Below, piece after piece: positions 8,923-17,869 of a DNA stretch of 64,000 nt. The translations under genes were made by a program, and so were the position numbers. Each line of letters starts with the position of its first letter. Within the stretch, counting starts at the first letter, position 1. Below the pieces are notes generated by a model, which saw only the letters and a program-made list of their open reading frames with translations, was not told where the DNA came from and searched no databases. Origin of the DNA: Shinella sp. PSBB067 (GTDB lineage Bacteria; Pseudomonadota; Alphaproteobacteria; Rhizobiales; Rhizobiaceae); assembly GCF_016839145.1 (NCBI RefSeq), contig NZ_CP069303.1, positions 124,001-188,000 of the forward strand, in the 5' to 3' direction.

Positions 8923-9636
8923 TATTTGAGAGATCAAGAGGGCGGGATCAGGGTCTCGCGACCGTGCCGTCACCTCTACCGAGGATCATCGGAAGCGTTT
9001 GCCGGCCGGGCTTGTGGGACCGGTAAAGGCAGACCACCTAAGCCCTTAGGCAAGCAAGGTCGGAATCGGGGATTCCTTTCGCGGAATTTCCCGGCTCTGT
9101 GATGCGCGGCAGCATGATCGTCACTACGAGCAAGTATCGATATGTCCGGCCGCACTTCCATGCATAAGGGGACTGCGGCACGTCCAGCAGAAGCCAAGCG
9201 ACGGAATAAGGTAACGAGCGCAGCAGACAAGGCGTTTGCGGACGGTTCGCGCCTCGTCTGCCCCTGCTTTCCGGCCTGCGCCGATCGCCGGAGAAGCTAG
9301 CACTCGCCGGCTTGGCGACGGCGGCAAGCCTCGGCGCGGCCGGAACGCTCGTCGAATGAGCGCTGCCTCTGCAATGGAGCCCGGAGCGAGGACTAGGTCG
9401 GATTCTCGCGTGCTTTCGCCAGATGGCTCACGCGCTGCAGTAGTGCGCGATCGTCGCGCTAAGTCGGTGTCCGGACCAAATCGGTGGCCCGCTGCATAAG
9501 AAGTTTTCATCCTATTAGCGTTCACTGTTCGATTATGCCGCAATCCCTTGCGGCTATTGAGTGGCGGGAATCGATAGCCCTGTGGGCAAACCGAAAAGGA
9601 GCTTGCATTGTATACAGAGTACAGTATGGTGAGTAC
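8923..9636. other. Divergent intergenic region, no gene seen
   Basis: About 710 bases between the minus-strand enolase-superfamily gene and the plus-strand GntR gene. Apart from the operator at its left edge and the TGTATACA site near its right edge I see nothing with coding character; open frames here lack ribosome sites and family resemblance. The long gap hints at lost genes or extended regulation. Confidence 0.5.
9608..9616. promoter_or_regulatory. Candidate GntR operator upstream of the second GntR gene
   Basis: TTGTATACA contains the palindrome TGTATACA (9609-9616), a common half-site pattern for FCD-GntR proteins, 21 bases before the chosen start at 9637. A partial repeat (TACAGTATGG) follows. 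Autoregulation by the adjacent gene is the simple reading, inferred from position only. Confidence 0.4.
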
Positions 9637-10323
9637 ATGGACATGAGCTACTCATATAAGCTTTCGGCGGGAATCGCGGACAACCTCGTTGCCGTGCTTG
9701 AGAATGCGATTGTCTTTCTGGAGCTCGCGCCAAGCGAACGTCTGACCGAGGAAGACGTGGCGGAGCGCTACGGCGTCAGCCGTTCTCCGGTGCGTGATGC
9801 GTTGCGTGCGCTGGAGCGCGACGGCCTCGTGTTGCGCGAGGCGCGCAAGGGCATATGGGTCACACCCATGTCGCTGCGGGATTTCGACGAGATCTACCGC
9901 TGCCGCATCGCTCTGGAGGCCATTGCGGCCGAGCAGGCGGCGCGCTCGGCCAATGCCGCCCTCAAGGAGCAGCTCTGGCAGGTACTCGATGGGATGAAGA
10001 AGGCGCGGGAGGCCGGCGATGCCCGGCTCTTCTTCACGCATGACGTGCGCGGCTCCGAACTGATCTACGAGATCGCCGACAACACCACGCTGCGCCGGCT
10101 GCTCAAAGGCCTGGAAAAGCAGGCATTGCGCTATCGCTATCACCTCTACCAGCGCGACCGGAGTGTCGTGGATCTCTCCTTCGACGATACGGCGCGGGTT
10201 TTCCAGGCGATCGTGGATGGCGATGCCGAGCGTTCCTATGCACTGGAGCACGACCTGATCGAGAAGATCTGGCGCGAGACACGCGATGCCATCCGTGCCG
10301 AGTTCGGAGAGGGTCGCAAATGA
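9637..10323 (+). CDS. GntR family transcriptional regulator, FCD subfamily
   Basis: A 228-aa regulator with an N-terminal winged helix (RLTEEDVAERYGVSRSPVRD as recognition region) and a C-terminal FCD ligand domain (RCRIALEAIAAEQAAR, later FFTHDVRGSELIYEIADN). The start at 9637 is preferred: it follows GGTGA by a few bases and gives the usual N-terminal length; an ATG at 9643 is possible. Upstream open frame to 9484 has no ribosome site and runs through the operator-like sequence. Its stop overlaps the start of the racemase-family gene (ATGA), so it is the first gene of the 9637-22048 operon and probably its regulator. Confidence 0.85.
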   Translation: MDMSYSYKLSAGIADNLVAVLENAIVFLELAPSERLTEEDVAERYGVSRSPVRDALRALERDGLVLREARKGIWVTPMSLRDFDEIYRCRIALEAIAAEQAARSANAALKEQLWQVLDGMKKAREAGDARLFFTHDVRGSELIYEIADNTTLRRLLKGLEKQALRYRYHLYQRDRSVVDLSFDDTARVFQAIVDGDAERSYALEHDLIEKIWRETRDAIRAEFGEGRK

Positions 10324-11312
10324 TCGGCGTCGAGGCGGCTTTTCCCTATATCGACACCCATACGGCCGGGCATCCGACTCGCGCCGTCCTGGGGGGGATT
10401 CCGCCGCTTCGAGGGCGCAGCGTTCTCGAAAAGCGCGAGGACTTCGAGCGCCGCTTCGATCATCTCCGTCCCGCCCTCCTGCACGAGCCCCGCGGCCATG
10501 CAGCCATGGTGGGGCTCATTCCGGTTTCCTCCGAAGTGGCGGATTTCGGTGCGATTTTCATCTCGTCTTACGTCTATCTCGGCATGTGCGGCCACGGCAC
10601 CATCGGCTTTGCCAAGACGCTGGCCTTCACGGGCGCGATTTCGCCGGCAACCGGCGACCGGTTCACGCTGGAAACACCGGCCGGCGTGGTCGATGTCCGG
10701 CTGGGATGGGACGGGGAGGGCCGTCTCGGTGAGGTCTCCTTGAAGAACGTGCCCGCCTATATGGGCATCGAAGGTCTGGAGGTGGAGGTTCCGGGGCTCG
10801 GTACGATCCGCACCGACATCCTCTATTCCGGCATGTGGTATGCGATGGTGGATGCCGACCCGCTGGGGTTGGCGCTCACGCCCGAAAACGCCTCGGCCGG
10901 CCTCGCGCTCGGCTGGAGGATCAAGGAAGCCATTGCGAAGGCCACGGACGGGCGGCCCGAGATGCGCGGCCTTCCTGCCCCCTCGGTCCTGTTCCACAGC
11001 GATCTCGGCAGGGGTCACTCGCGCCAGTTCCTGGTGCTCGCACCCAACAAATACGACCGTTCGCCCTGCGGCACCGGCACCTGCGCCCGAATGGCGCAGC
11101 TGCTGATCCGCGGTGAACTGTCGGAGACCGATGCCTATCGCGCCGAGAATATTTTCGGCGTGTCCTTTACCGCGGAACTCGCCGAGAAGAGCGAGACCTG
11201 CGGCACGACGGGTTATGCCGTCATCGTCCGGGGAGAGGCTCATGTCGCCTCCCAGGGCACGCTATACCTCGAAAAGGGTGATCCGCTTTCCGGGGGGTTC
11301 CTGAGCCGGTGA
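10320..11312 (+). CDS. Proline racemase family, 4-hydroxyproline 2-epimerase-like
   Basis: A 330-aa member of the proline racemase family. Both catalytic cysteines are present: C90 in MCGHGT and C250 in SPCGTGTCA. This predicts racemisation or epimerisation; the related dehydratases replace the first Cys with Thr. 4-hydroxyproline 2-epimerase is the best-known two-Cys function beside amino-acid importers and DadA-like oxidases, as here. It overlaps the GntR gene by four bases and precedes an importer operon. The D-imino acid product would suit the oxidase at 17870-19129. The exact epimer (proline, 4-hydroxyproline or another imino acid) is not decided by sequence alone. Confidence 0.85.
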   Translation: MIGVEAAFPYIDTHTAGHPTRAVLGGIPPLRGRSVLEKREDFERRFDHLRPALLHEPRGHAAMVGLIPVSSEVADFGAIFISSYVYLGMCGHGTIGFAKTLAFTGAISPATGDRFTLETPAGVVDVRLGWDGEGRLGEVSLKNVPAYMGIEGLEVEVPGLGTIRTDILYSGMWYAMVDADPLGLALTPENASAGLALGWRIKEAIAKATDGRPEMRGLPAPSVLFHSDLGRGHSRQFLVLAPNKYDRSPCGTGTCARMAQLLIRGELSETDAYRAENIFGVSFTAELAEKSETCGTTGYAVIVRGEAHVASQGTLYLEKGDPLSGGFLSR

Positions 11313-11357
11313 AACGCGCCGCGCTCGATCGTTGAAAGAAAATCAGGGAGAGTTGAA

Positions 11358-12197
11358 ATGTCATTTTTCGGAAACATCCTCCGGGCCTGCGCCCTGGGGG
11401 CGGCGGTAGCTATTGCCGCATGGAACCCGGCGACCGCCCAGGAAAATCCCTCGGCGGTGATCGATGAGATCCGCGCCAGCGGCGAACTGAAGATCCCGGT
11501 CATGGTGGGCGAAGAGCCCGGCTACATTAAGGACCCGGCCACCGGGACCTGGAGCGGCTTCTACGTCGACTTCCTGACGGACGTCGCGAACGAACTCGGC
11601 GTCAAGGTTACGCCGGTCGAAACCACCTGGGGCAACCTTGCGGCCGACTTCCAGGCCAACAAGATCGACGTCGCCATCGGCGTGAACCCGAACCCCAAGC
11701 GCGGCCTCGTGATCGACTATCTCTGGGAGCCGATCTTCACCGATGCCTGGGGCGTCTTCTCGCCCAAGGGCAAGCCGGTCGCCACCTGGGCGGAGATGAA
11801 CACGCCTGAAAAGACCGTCGTCGTCCAGAAGGGCTCGACGATGCAGATCGTCGCCGAGGCGCTTCTGCCCAAGGCGAAGATCACCGTGGTCGAGGACCGC
11901 AACCTCGCGATCATGGAACTGCAGGCCGGTCGTGCCGATGCCATGATCCAGTCGATCTTCGACGTTCTCCAGATCTCCAAGCAGGTCAATGGCGAGGTTT
12001 CCGTGCCCGAGCCCATGCTGCGCAATCCGGCCACGCTCGCCGTCGCCCGCAAGCCGGGCAATGCGGGCTTCATCAACTTCCTGACCAACTGGATTCAGCA
12101 GCAGCGTTCGCTGGGTCTTGCGCAGGGACGTCTTGCCAAGTCCTGGGAAGACCGGGGCATCGATCTGTCGATCCTCCCCAGCAACTTCAGCTTCTGA
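11358..12197 (+). CDS. Polar amino-acid ABC transporter substrate-binding protein (SBP family 3)
   Basis: A 279-aa periplasmic binding protein. A Sec signal of about 27 residues ends near ATAQ. The mature part has the family 3 pattern, with TWSGFYVDFLTDVANELGV and DVAIGVNPNPKRGLVIDY. It starts after AGGGAGAG at normal spacing. It probably captures the imino or amino acid processed by the downstream enzymes. A strong stem-loop (12207-12236) follows the stop, which usually stabilises binding-protein mRNA and gives it higher expression than the permease. Confidence 0.9.
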   Translation: MSFFGNILRACALGAAVAIAAWNPATAQENPSAVIDEIRASGELKIPVMVGEEPGYIKDPATGTWSGFYVDFLTDVANELGVKVTPVETTWGNLAADFQANKIDVAIGVNPNPKRGLVIDYLWEPIFTDAWGVFSPKGKPVATWAEMNTPEKTVVVQKGSTMQIVAEALLPKAKITVVEDRNLAIMELQAGRADAMIQSIFDVLQISKQVNGEVSVPEPMLRNPATLAVARKPGNAGFINFLTNWIQQQRSLGLAQGRLAKSWEDRGIDLSILPSNFSF

Positions 12198-12206
12198 TCC
12201 GCCAAG

Positions 12207-12236
12207 GGACCTGCCGGGGCCGTATTCGGCAGGTCC
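12207..12236 (+). promoter_or_regulatory. Intercistronic stem-loop after the binding-protein gene
   Basis: GGACCTGCCG pairs perfectly with CGGCAGGTCC around a 10-base loop. No T-run follows, so it is more likely an mRNA 3' stabiliser or partial terminator between binding protein and permease than a full stop. Confidence 0.65.
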
Positions 12237-12287
12237 TCATACCTCGCGCCCGTGCGGTGCCGGTCGAACCAGCCTGGAGTCACGCAT

Positions 12288-12944
12288 TTGTTCGATATTT
12301 CCGTCATTCAGCAGAACTGGCCGCTGTTCTGGAACGGGCTGCTGGTCACGCTGTTCTATTCGGCGATCTCCATCGCCGCAGGTCTCGTGATCGGATTGGT
12401 CGTCGGATTGATCCAGCTCACCGGTTCACGGGCCCTGTCCGTCCTCGGGCGGGTCTATGTCGAGATTTTCCGCAATATCCCGCTTCTGGTGATCCTGCTG
12501 TGGATCTACTACGCCTTCCCCATTTTCGCGGGCCTGGCCGTGACCAAGTTCTGGGCCGGCTTTGCGGGCCTCAGCCTCTATGCCGGCGCCTTCTATGCCG
12601 AAATCCTTCGGGCCGGCGTCCAGTCGATCGACAAGGGCCAGACCGATGCCTCCACCGCGCTCGGCATGACCTACGGCCAGCGCATGCGCCGCGTGATCCT
12701 GCCGCAGGCCTTCCGACGCATGATCCCGCCGCTTGCCGGGCAGTCCATCATCCAGATCAAGAATACCACCCTCATGTCCATGATCACCGTGCCCGACCTG
12801 CTCTACCAGGCTAGCTATGTCAGCTCCTTCACCTACCGGCCGATGGAAGTCTACACCATGGTCGGCGTCATGTTCCTCGTCCTGCTCGTGCCGCTGACAT
12901 TCCTGTCGCGCAAGCTGGAGACCATCTCGGAGCGCGTCAAATGA
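12288..12944 (+). CDS. Polar amino-acid ABC transporter permease, TTG start
   Basis: A 218-aa inner-membrane permease of the HisM family, of normal length, with an EAA-loop segment ([20 protein letters not shown]). I choose the TTG at 12288: GGAG lies eight bases upstream and the protein then begins [12 protein letters not shown], matching family N-termini. The GTG at 12252 would add twelve unlikely residues (MRCRSNQPGVTH) and lies close to the stem-loop. The stop overlaps the ATPase start by four bases (ATGA). One permease gene suggests a homodimer. Confidence 0.9.
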   Translation: MFDISVIQQNWPLFWNGLLVTLFYSAISIAAGLVIGLVVGLIQLTGSRALSVLGRVYVEIFRNIPLLVILLWIYYAFPIFAGLAVTKFWAGFAGLSLYAGAFYAEILRAGVQSIDKGQTDASTALGMTYGQRMRRVILPQAFRRMIPPLAGQSIIQIKNTTLMSMITVPDLLYQASYVSSFTYRPMEVYTMVGVMFLVLLVPLTFLSRKLETISERVK

Positions 12945-13753
12945 GCAAGTCCGATCCGCTTCTGAAAATCGAGGGGCTGCGGCTGAAATTCGGCCAGCGC
13001 GAGGTACTGAGGGGCGTCGACCTTTCGGTGGAGAAGGGCGAGGTCGTGGTGCTGATCGGCGCTTCCGGCTCGGGCAAGACCTCGCTGCTGCGCTGCATCA
13101 ACCTGCTCAACATGCCGTCCGCCGGCCGCATCACGATCGGCGGCGAGGCGATCTACGATGCCGACCCGGCCGGCCGCGACGGCAATGGCGTGCCGGCCAA
13201 GACCGTCAACCGGATCCGCTCGCAGACCGGCATGGTGTTCCAGCAGTTCAATCTCTTCCCGCATATGACCGCCCTTGAAAACGTCATGGAGGGGCCGGTC
13301 ACGGTGAAGGGGGCGAACGTCGAGGCGACCCGCAAGGAGGCACTCGACCTTCTGGCGCAGATGGGCCTGCAGGAGCACGTCGGCAAGCATCCGCGCCAGC
13401 TCTCGGGCGGTCAGCAGCAGCGTGTCGCCATTGCGCGTGCCTGCGCCATGCACCCGCAGGTCATGCTCTTCGACGAGCCGACCTCCGCGCTTGATCCGGA
13501 GCTTGTCGGCGAGGTGATGAAGGCCATGGTCGATCTCGCCCGCACCGGCATGACCATGGTCATCGTGACCCACGAGCTCGGCTTCGCCTTCGAGATCGCC
13601 GACCGGGTGATCTTCCTCGACCTCGGCACCATCGCCGAGGACGGGCCGCCGAAGGACGTGCTGCTGCGCCCGACCCATCCCCGGCTGAAGAGCTTCGTCG
13701 GCCGTTTCCACGAGACCGCCGACCTCTTGCGCCCCTTCCTCGAAGGCGGCTGA
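12941..13753 (+). CDS. Polar amino-acid ABC transporter ATP-binding protein
   Basis: A 270-aa ATPase. Walker A is GASGSGKT (40-47), the signature LSGGQ is at 154-158 and the Walker B acids are D178 and E179 in LFDEP. It overlaps the permease gene by four bases. A C-terminal tail of about 20 residues ([15 protein letters not shown]) is longer than in most GlnQ-type ATPases. It energises import for the catabolic genes that follow. A GC-rich hairpin at 13793-13811 separates it from the aldehyde dehydrogenase gene. Confidence 0.92.
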   Translation: MSKSDPLLKIEGLRLKFGQREVLRGVDLSVEKGEVVVLIGASGSGKTSLLRCINLLNMPSAGRITIGGEAIYDADPAGRDGNGVPAKTVNRIRSQTGMVFQQFNLFPHMTALENVMEGPVTVKGANVEATRKEALDLLAQMGLQEHVGKHPRQLSGGQQQRVAIARACAMHPQVMLFDEPTSALDPELVGEVMKAMVDLARTGMTMVIVTHELGFAFEIADRVIFLDLGTIAEDGPPKDVLLRPTHPRLKSFVGRFHETADLLRPFLEGG

Positions 13754-13792
13754 TCCGGAACGATCGGCGCATTGCCGAACCGCATCCAGAGC

Positions 13793-13811
13793 GCCGGCCC
13801 CCGGGGCCGGC
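13793..13811 (+). promoter_or_regulatory. GC-rich intercistronic hairpin
   Basis: GCCGGCCCC and GGGGCCGGC face each other around one base, giving a very stable stem between the transporter genes and the catabolic genes. There is no T-run. It may dampen read-through or mark an mRNA processing point. Confidence 0.45.
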
Positions 13812-13856
13812 CGGTTTCCTGCGTCCCGTCGCGGGCAGATATGAAGGTAGAATAGC

Positions 13857-15335
13857 ATGTCCCTCAGCTTCAATCCCGATACCGTCACCATCCCCTCGGG
13901 CCACCATATCGGCGGACGTTTCGTCGAGTTGCCCGGGGAGGAGATCACCGTGCTGCGCCCTTCCGACGAGCAGCCGATTCGTCCCATCACCGATGGCGGC
14001 AAGGAGGCGGTCGATATGGCCGTCGCCGCTGCCAGATCGGCGCTCGCCGCCTCCGGCTGGGCGCGGATGAACCCACGCGACCGGGCGAAGGTCCTGTTCC
14101 GCTTCGCCGAGAAGATCGAGGAGAAGGCCGGGTATCTCGGCCGGCTGGAAGCCATGGGCTCGAGCCGGCTGGTGGCGGGCACGATCACCGGCGACGCCAT
14201 CCGCACCGCCGGCGTCGTGCGCTATTTCGCCGAATATTGCGACAAGCTGGAGGGCATCGTCACCGCGACCAAGGCGGACACGCTGAGCTATACGCGCCGG
14301 GAACCCTACGGCATCTGCGGTGCGATCGTGCCGTGGAACTTCCCGATGATCACCGCCGCGTGGAAATTCGCCCCGGCGCTCGCGGCCGGCAACGCCGTCG
14401 TGATGAAGACGTCGGAGCTGACGCCGCACAGCCTGCTGGCGCTCGCCGAATGTGCCGCGGAAGCGGGACTGCCGGGCGGCCTCCTCAACGTGCTGAACGG
14501 CTGGGGGCATACGACGGGCGCGGCCATCGTCGCCCATCCGGACATCGGCATCGTCTCCTTCACGGGCTCCACGAAAACCGGCGCGGCGGTCATGACGCTC
14601 GCTGCGCAGTCCGGCATCAAGCCCGTCGTTCTGGAGCTCGGCGGCAAGAGCCCGCAGATCGTCACCCGCAATCCGGGCGACATGGATGCCGTGGCAACGC
14701 GTGTCGCGAACGCTTTCATGGTCAATGCCGGCCAGGTCTGCACGCTCGCCTCGCGGCTGATCGTCGACCGCTCGGTCGCGGACGAACTGGTCGACCGTGT
14801 CCTTGCGAGGACGAAGGAGATCAAGGCCGGCCCCACCTGGGACGAGGCCACCACCTTCGCCCCGGTGATTTCCGCCCGGCAGTTCGAGCGGATCGACACG
14901 CTCGTGCAGGAGACGGTGAAGCAGGGCGCCGAGGTGCTGACCGGCGCGTCGCGTCTCGAAGGTCCCAACCAGGGCAACTTCTATGCCCCGACGGTGCTGG
15001 CCAACGTCTCGCGCGCCAATATCGGCTTCACGGAGGAGTATTTCGGTCCGGTCATGTCGGTGGCGACCTATGACGAGATCGAGGAGGCCATCGCCGAGGC
15101 GCAGCACCCGATCTACGGCCTTGCCGCCTCCGTACACACGCAGGACCTGAAGCTGGCCATGAAGGTCGCCGACTCCGTCGAGGCCGGCATGGTCTGGGTC
15201 AACCAGCACGGGCGCGATCCCGAATTCACCTATGCCGCCGGCGGCTGGAAGGGCTCGGGCTTCGGCAAGGACATGGGCCGCGCCGGCATCGAGGAATTCA
15301 CCCGGCAGAAGGCCGTGTGGATCAACTATCTCTGA
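13857..15335 (+). CDS. NAD(P)-dependent aldehyde dehydrogenase
   Basis: A 492-aa aldehyde dehydrogenase with all catalytic residues: N161 (PWNFP), general base E260 (LELGGKSP) and nucleophile C295 (NAGQVCTLASR). It oxidises an aldehyde to its acid in the cytoplasm. The next gene is a GMC alcohol oxidoreductase twelve bases away, so the pair may convert an alcohol to an aldehyde and then an acid. It resembles betaine- or gamma-aminobutyraldehyde-type dehydrogenases more than the alpha-ketoglutarate-semialdehyde enzymes of hydroxyproline breakdown, but substrate cannot be fixed. Confidence 0.85.
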   Translation: MSLSFNPDTVTIPSGHHIGGRFVELPGEEITVLRPSDEQPIRPITDGGKEAVDMAVAAARSALAASGWARMNPRDRAKVLFRFAEKIEEKAGYLGRLEAMGSSRLVAGTITGDAIRTAGVVRYFAEYCDKLEGIVTATKADTLSYTRREPYGICGAIVPWNFPMITAAWKFAPALAAGNAVVMKTSELTPHSLLALAECAAEAGLPGGLLNVLNGWGHTTGAAIVAHPDIGIVSFTGSTKTGAAVMTLAAQSGIKPVVLELGGKSPQIVTRNPGDMDAVATRVANAFMVNAGQVCTLASRLIVDRSVADELVDRVLARTKEIKAGPTWDEATTFAPVISARQFERIDTLVQETVKQGAEVLTGASRLEGPNQGNFYAPTVLANVSRANIGFTEEYFGPVMSVATYDEIEEAIAEAQHPIYGLAASVHTQDLKLAMKVADSVEAGMVWVNQHGRDPEFTYAAGGWKGSGFGKDMGRAGIEEFTRQKAVWINYL

Positions 15336-15346
15336 GGGTTCCGCAA

Positions 15347-17038
15347 ATGATCTACGATTACGTCATCGTCGGGGGCGGTTCGGCCGGCGCGACGCTTGCG
15401 GGCCGCCTGTCCGAGAACCCTGCCAAGCAGGTGGCGCTGCTGGAAGCAGGTCCCGACACCCCGCCTGACAATGTGCCGGATGTGATTTCCGACAGTTATC
15501 CGGGCCTTTCCTATTTCGATCCGGCCTTCCACTGGACGAAGCTCAGGGTCTTTGCCCGAAACCCCCGTTCCAATTCCGAGGTCGTGCCCCCGACCCGCCT
15601 GGAGCAGGCGAGGGTGATGGGTGGCGGATCGTCGATCAACGGCCAGTTCGCCGTGCGCGGGCTTCCCGCCGACTACGATGAATGGGAGGCGATGGGCGCC
15701 GCCGGCTGGAACTGGGAGGGAATGCTGCCCTATTTCCGCAAGCTGGAGCGCGATCTCGATTTCGACGGCCCGCTGCACGGCAGGGAAGGCCCGATGCCGA
15801 TCCGCCGCGTCTTCCCCGAGGACTGGGCGGGCTTTACCAAGTCGGTACTCGCCGTCACCGAGAAGGACGACCCTTACAGCGAGGACTACAACGCCTCCTT
15901 CGACGACGGTTCCTTCCCGCTCCCTTTGGCCAACGAGAACGACCGTCGTGTCTCGACCGCGATCGGCTATCTCACCCGCGAGGTGCGGGCGCGCAAGAAC
16001 CTGCATATCTTCGCCAATACTCAGGTCGAGGGGCTGGAGATCGAGGGCAGGCGCGTCACCGGCGTCAATGCCCGTACCGCAGACCGGCCGCCGGAACTCT
16101 GGCGGGCGCGCGAGGTCATCCTGTCTTCCGGCGCGCTGCACACGCCGCCGATCCTGCTGCGCGCCGGCATCGGCCCGGCCGCGGACCTTCGCGCGCTCGG
16201 CATTCCGGTCGTCGCGGACCTGCCCGGTGTCGGCGCCAATCTGATGGATCACCCGCATCTTTCCGTGGGCGCGCATTTCAAGCGTTCCGCGCGGCTCAAG
16301 CCCGGCCAGCGCCGCCACATCTTCCTCGGCGTGCGCTATTCCTCCGGCTACGACGGCTGTTCGCCGTCCGACATGCTGCTGATGCCGGTCAACCGCGCCG
16401 GCTGGCATCCGCTCGGCAAGGCGATGGGCGCGCTGAACGTCTGCGTGAACAAGTCCTATTCCCGTGGAAGCGTGACGTTGAAGACGGCTGACTGGCGCGA
16501 CGAGCCGGTGGTCAATCTCAACCTCGGTGGCGATGAGCGCGACCTGATGCGCCTCGTCGACGGTTTCGAGAGGATATACCGCATCATGGAGGACCCGCGC
16601 GTGCAGGCGCATGTGAATACGTGGTTCCTCGCCGGCTATACCGAAGAAGCGCGCTCGCTCTCCGTCCGCAAGCTGTCGAACTACGTCAAGACCGGGACGG
16701 CGGCGCTGCTTTTCGATTATGCGCCCTTCTTCCGTGAGACGCTCCTGCGCCACAAGTTCGGCACCACGGAACGGATGCACCAGATGATGCAGAACCGCGA
16801 CCTGATCGTCGATTGGGCGAAGAAGGCGGTCTGGTCGGGCTGGCATGTCTCCTGCAGTTGCCGGATGGGCGGCGACGACGATCCGATGGCCGTGCTCGAT
16901 AACGAGTGCCGGGTGCGCGGTGTCGAAGGCCTGCGCGTGGTCGACGCGTCCGCCATGCCCTCCGTCATCGCGGCCAACACCAATATCACCACGATCGCGA
17001 TGGCCGAGAAGGCCGCCGATCTGATCCTGAATTCCTGA
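15347..17038 (+). CDS. GMC family oxidoreductase, choline-dehydrogenase-like
   Basis: A 563-aa flavoprotein. The FAD motif GGGSAG lies at residues 9-14, GMC signature 1 is near ARVMGGGSSINGQFAVRG, and signature 2 is SSGALHTPPILLRAGIGP. The C-terminal region has WHVSCSCRMG with the catalytic His and the final block ANTNITTIAMAEKAADLI. Such enzymes oxidise alcohols to aldehydes. The start at 15347 follows TGAGGG and sits twelve bases after the aldehyde dehydrogenase stop, consistent with consecutive steps. No signal peptide is seen, so it acts in the cytoplasm or at the inner membrane face. Confidence 0.87.
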   Translation: MIYDYVIVGGGSAGATLAGRLSENPAKQVALLEAGPDTPPDNVPDVISDSYPGLSYFDPAFHWTKLRVFARNPRSNSEVVPPTRLEQARVMGGGSSINGQFAVRGLPADYDEWEAMGAAGWNWEGMLPYFRKLERDLDFDGPLHGREGPMPIRRVFPEDWAGFTKSVLAVTEKDDPYSEDYNASFDDGSFPLPLANENDRRVSTAIGYLTREVRARKNLHIFANTQVEGLEIEGRRVTGVNARTADRPPELWRAREVILSSGALHTPPILLRAGIGPAADLRALGIPVVADLPGVGANLMDHPHLSVGAHFKRSARLKPGQRRHIFLGVRYSSGYDGCSPSDMLLMPVNRAGWHPLGKAMGALNVCVNKSYSRGSVTLKTADWRDEPVVNLNLGGDERDLMRLVDGFERIYRIMEDPRVQAHVNTWFLAGYTEEARSLSVRKLSNYVKTGTAALLFDYAPFFRETLLRHKFGTTERMHQMMQNRDLIVDWAKKAVWSGWHVSCSCRMGGDDDPMAVLDNECRVRGVEGLRVVDASAMPSVIAANTNITTIAMAEKAADLILNS

Positions 17039-17062
17039 ACCAGATACCAAGAGGAGCCCGAA

Positions 17063-17845
17063 ATGCGAGAGAACAAGGTCAAGACCCTTTGGTCCAAAGG
17101 CGAATGCGCCGTCACCGGCTGGCTGGCGATCCCCTCCGGCCTTTCCGCCGAGATGATGGCACAGCAGGATTTCGATGCGGTCACGGTCGATATGCAGCAT
17201 GGTTGCGCGGACTATTCCGACATGCTGTCGATGCTGCAGGCGATTTCCACCACCGACAAGACGCCCTTCGTGCGCGTGCCGTGGAACGATCCGGCGATCA
17301 TCGGCCGGGTGCTGGATGCCGGCGCCTATGGCGTGATCGTGCCGATGGTCAATACCGCCGCGGAATGCCGCGCCTTCGTCGAGGCCTGCCGCTACTATCC
17401 CGAGGGCGGCCGTTCCGTCGGCCCGATCCGCGCGGGCCTCTACGGCGGTGCGGACTATTTCGCCAATGCCAACAAGACGGTCATCACCATGGCGATGATC
17501 GAGCATAAGGACGGCGTCGCCAATCTGGACGAGATCCTCGCCACGCCGGGCCTCGATGCGATCTTCGTCGGCCCGTCGGACCTTGCCGTGTCCATGGGAC
17601 ACACGCCCGGCTTCGATCCGAAGTGGGACGACGTCAACGAAGCGATCGCGCTGATCGCCGACCGTTGCATCAAGGCCGGCGTCGTTCCGGGCATCCATGT
17701 CGGCTCGGTCGAGTACGGGCAGAAGATGCGCGACCTCGGCTACAAGTTCATCGCCTATCTCTCGGATTTCCGCATGCTGCAGATCGCCTATGCACGCGCG
17801 CTGCCGGCCTTCCGCGCTGGCAAGCCGGCGCCGGACGCGCCCTGA
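17063..17845 (+). CDS. HpcH/HpaI family class II pyruvate aldolase
   Basis: A 260-aa member of the HpcH/HpaI aldolase family. Visible motifs are VTVDMQHG (usual DxEHG position), MAMIEHKDGV with the metal-binding acid, and IFVGPSDLAVSMG. These enzymes cleave 4-hydroxy-2-oxo acids to pyruvate plus an aldehyde with a divalent metal. In this operon it could split a hydroxylated 2-oxo acid formed after deamination, and the aldehyde dehydrogenases nearby could take the aldehyde. It starts after AGAGGAG, 24 bases from the GMC gene. Confidence 0.85.
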   Translation: MRENKVKTLWSKGECAVTGWLAIPSGLSAEMMAQQDFDAVTVDMQHGCADYSDMLSMLQAISTTDKTPFVRVPWNDPAIIGRVLDAGAYGVIVPMVNTAAECRAFVEACRYYPEGGRSVGPIRAGLYGGADYFANANKTVITMAMIEHKDGVANLDEILATPGLDAIFVGPSDLAVSMGHTPGFDPKWDDVNEAIALIADRCIKAGVVPGIHVGSVEYGQKMRDLGYKFIAYLSDFRMLQIAYARALPAFRAGKPAPDAP

Positions 17846-17869
17846 GGCTGGCAGGAAGGGAGCGGGAAG

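Noticed and set aside
9124..9543. 139-aa minus-strand frame in the divergent gap
   Set aside because: No ribosome site, no family and no codon bias like the neighbours; crosses the candidate promoter area of the GntR gene.
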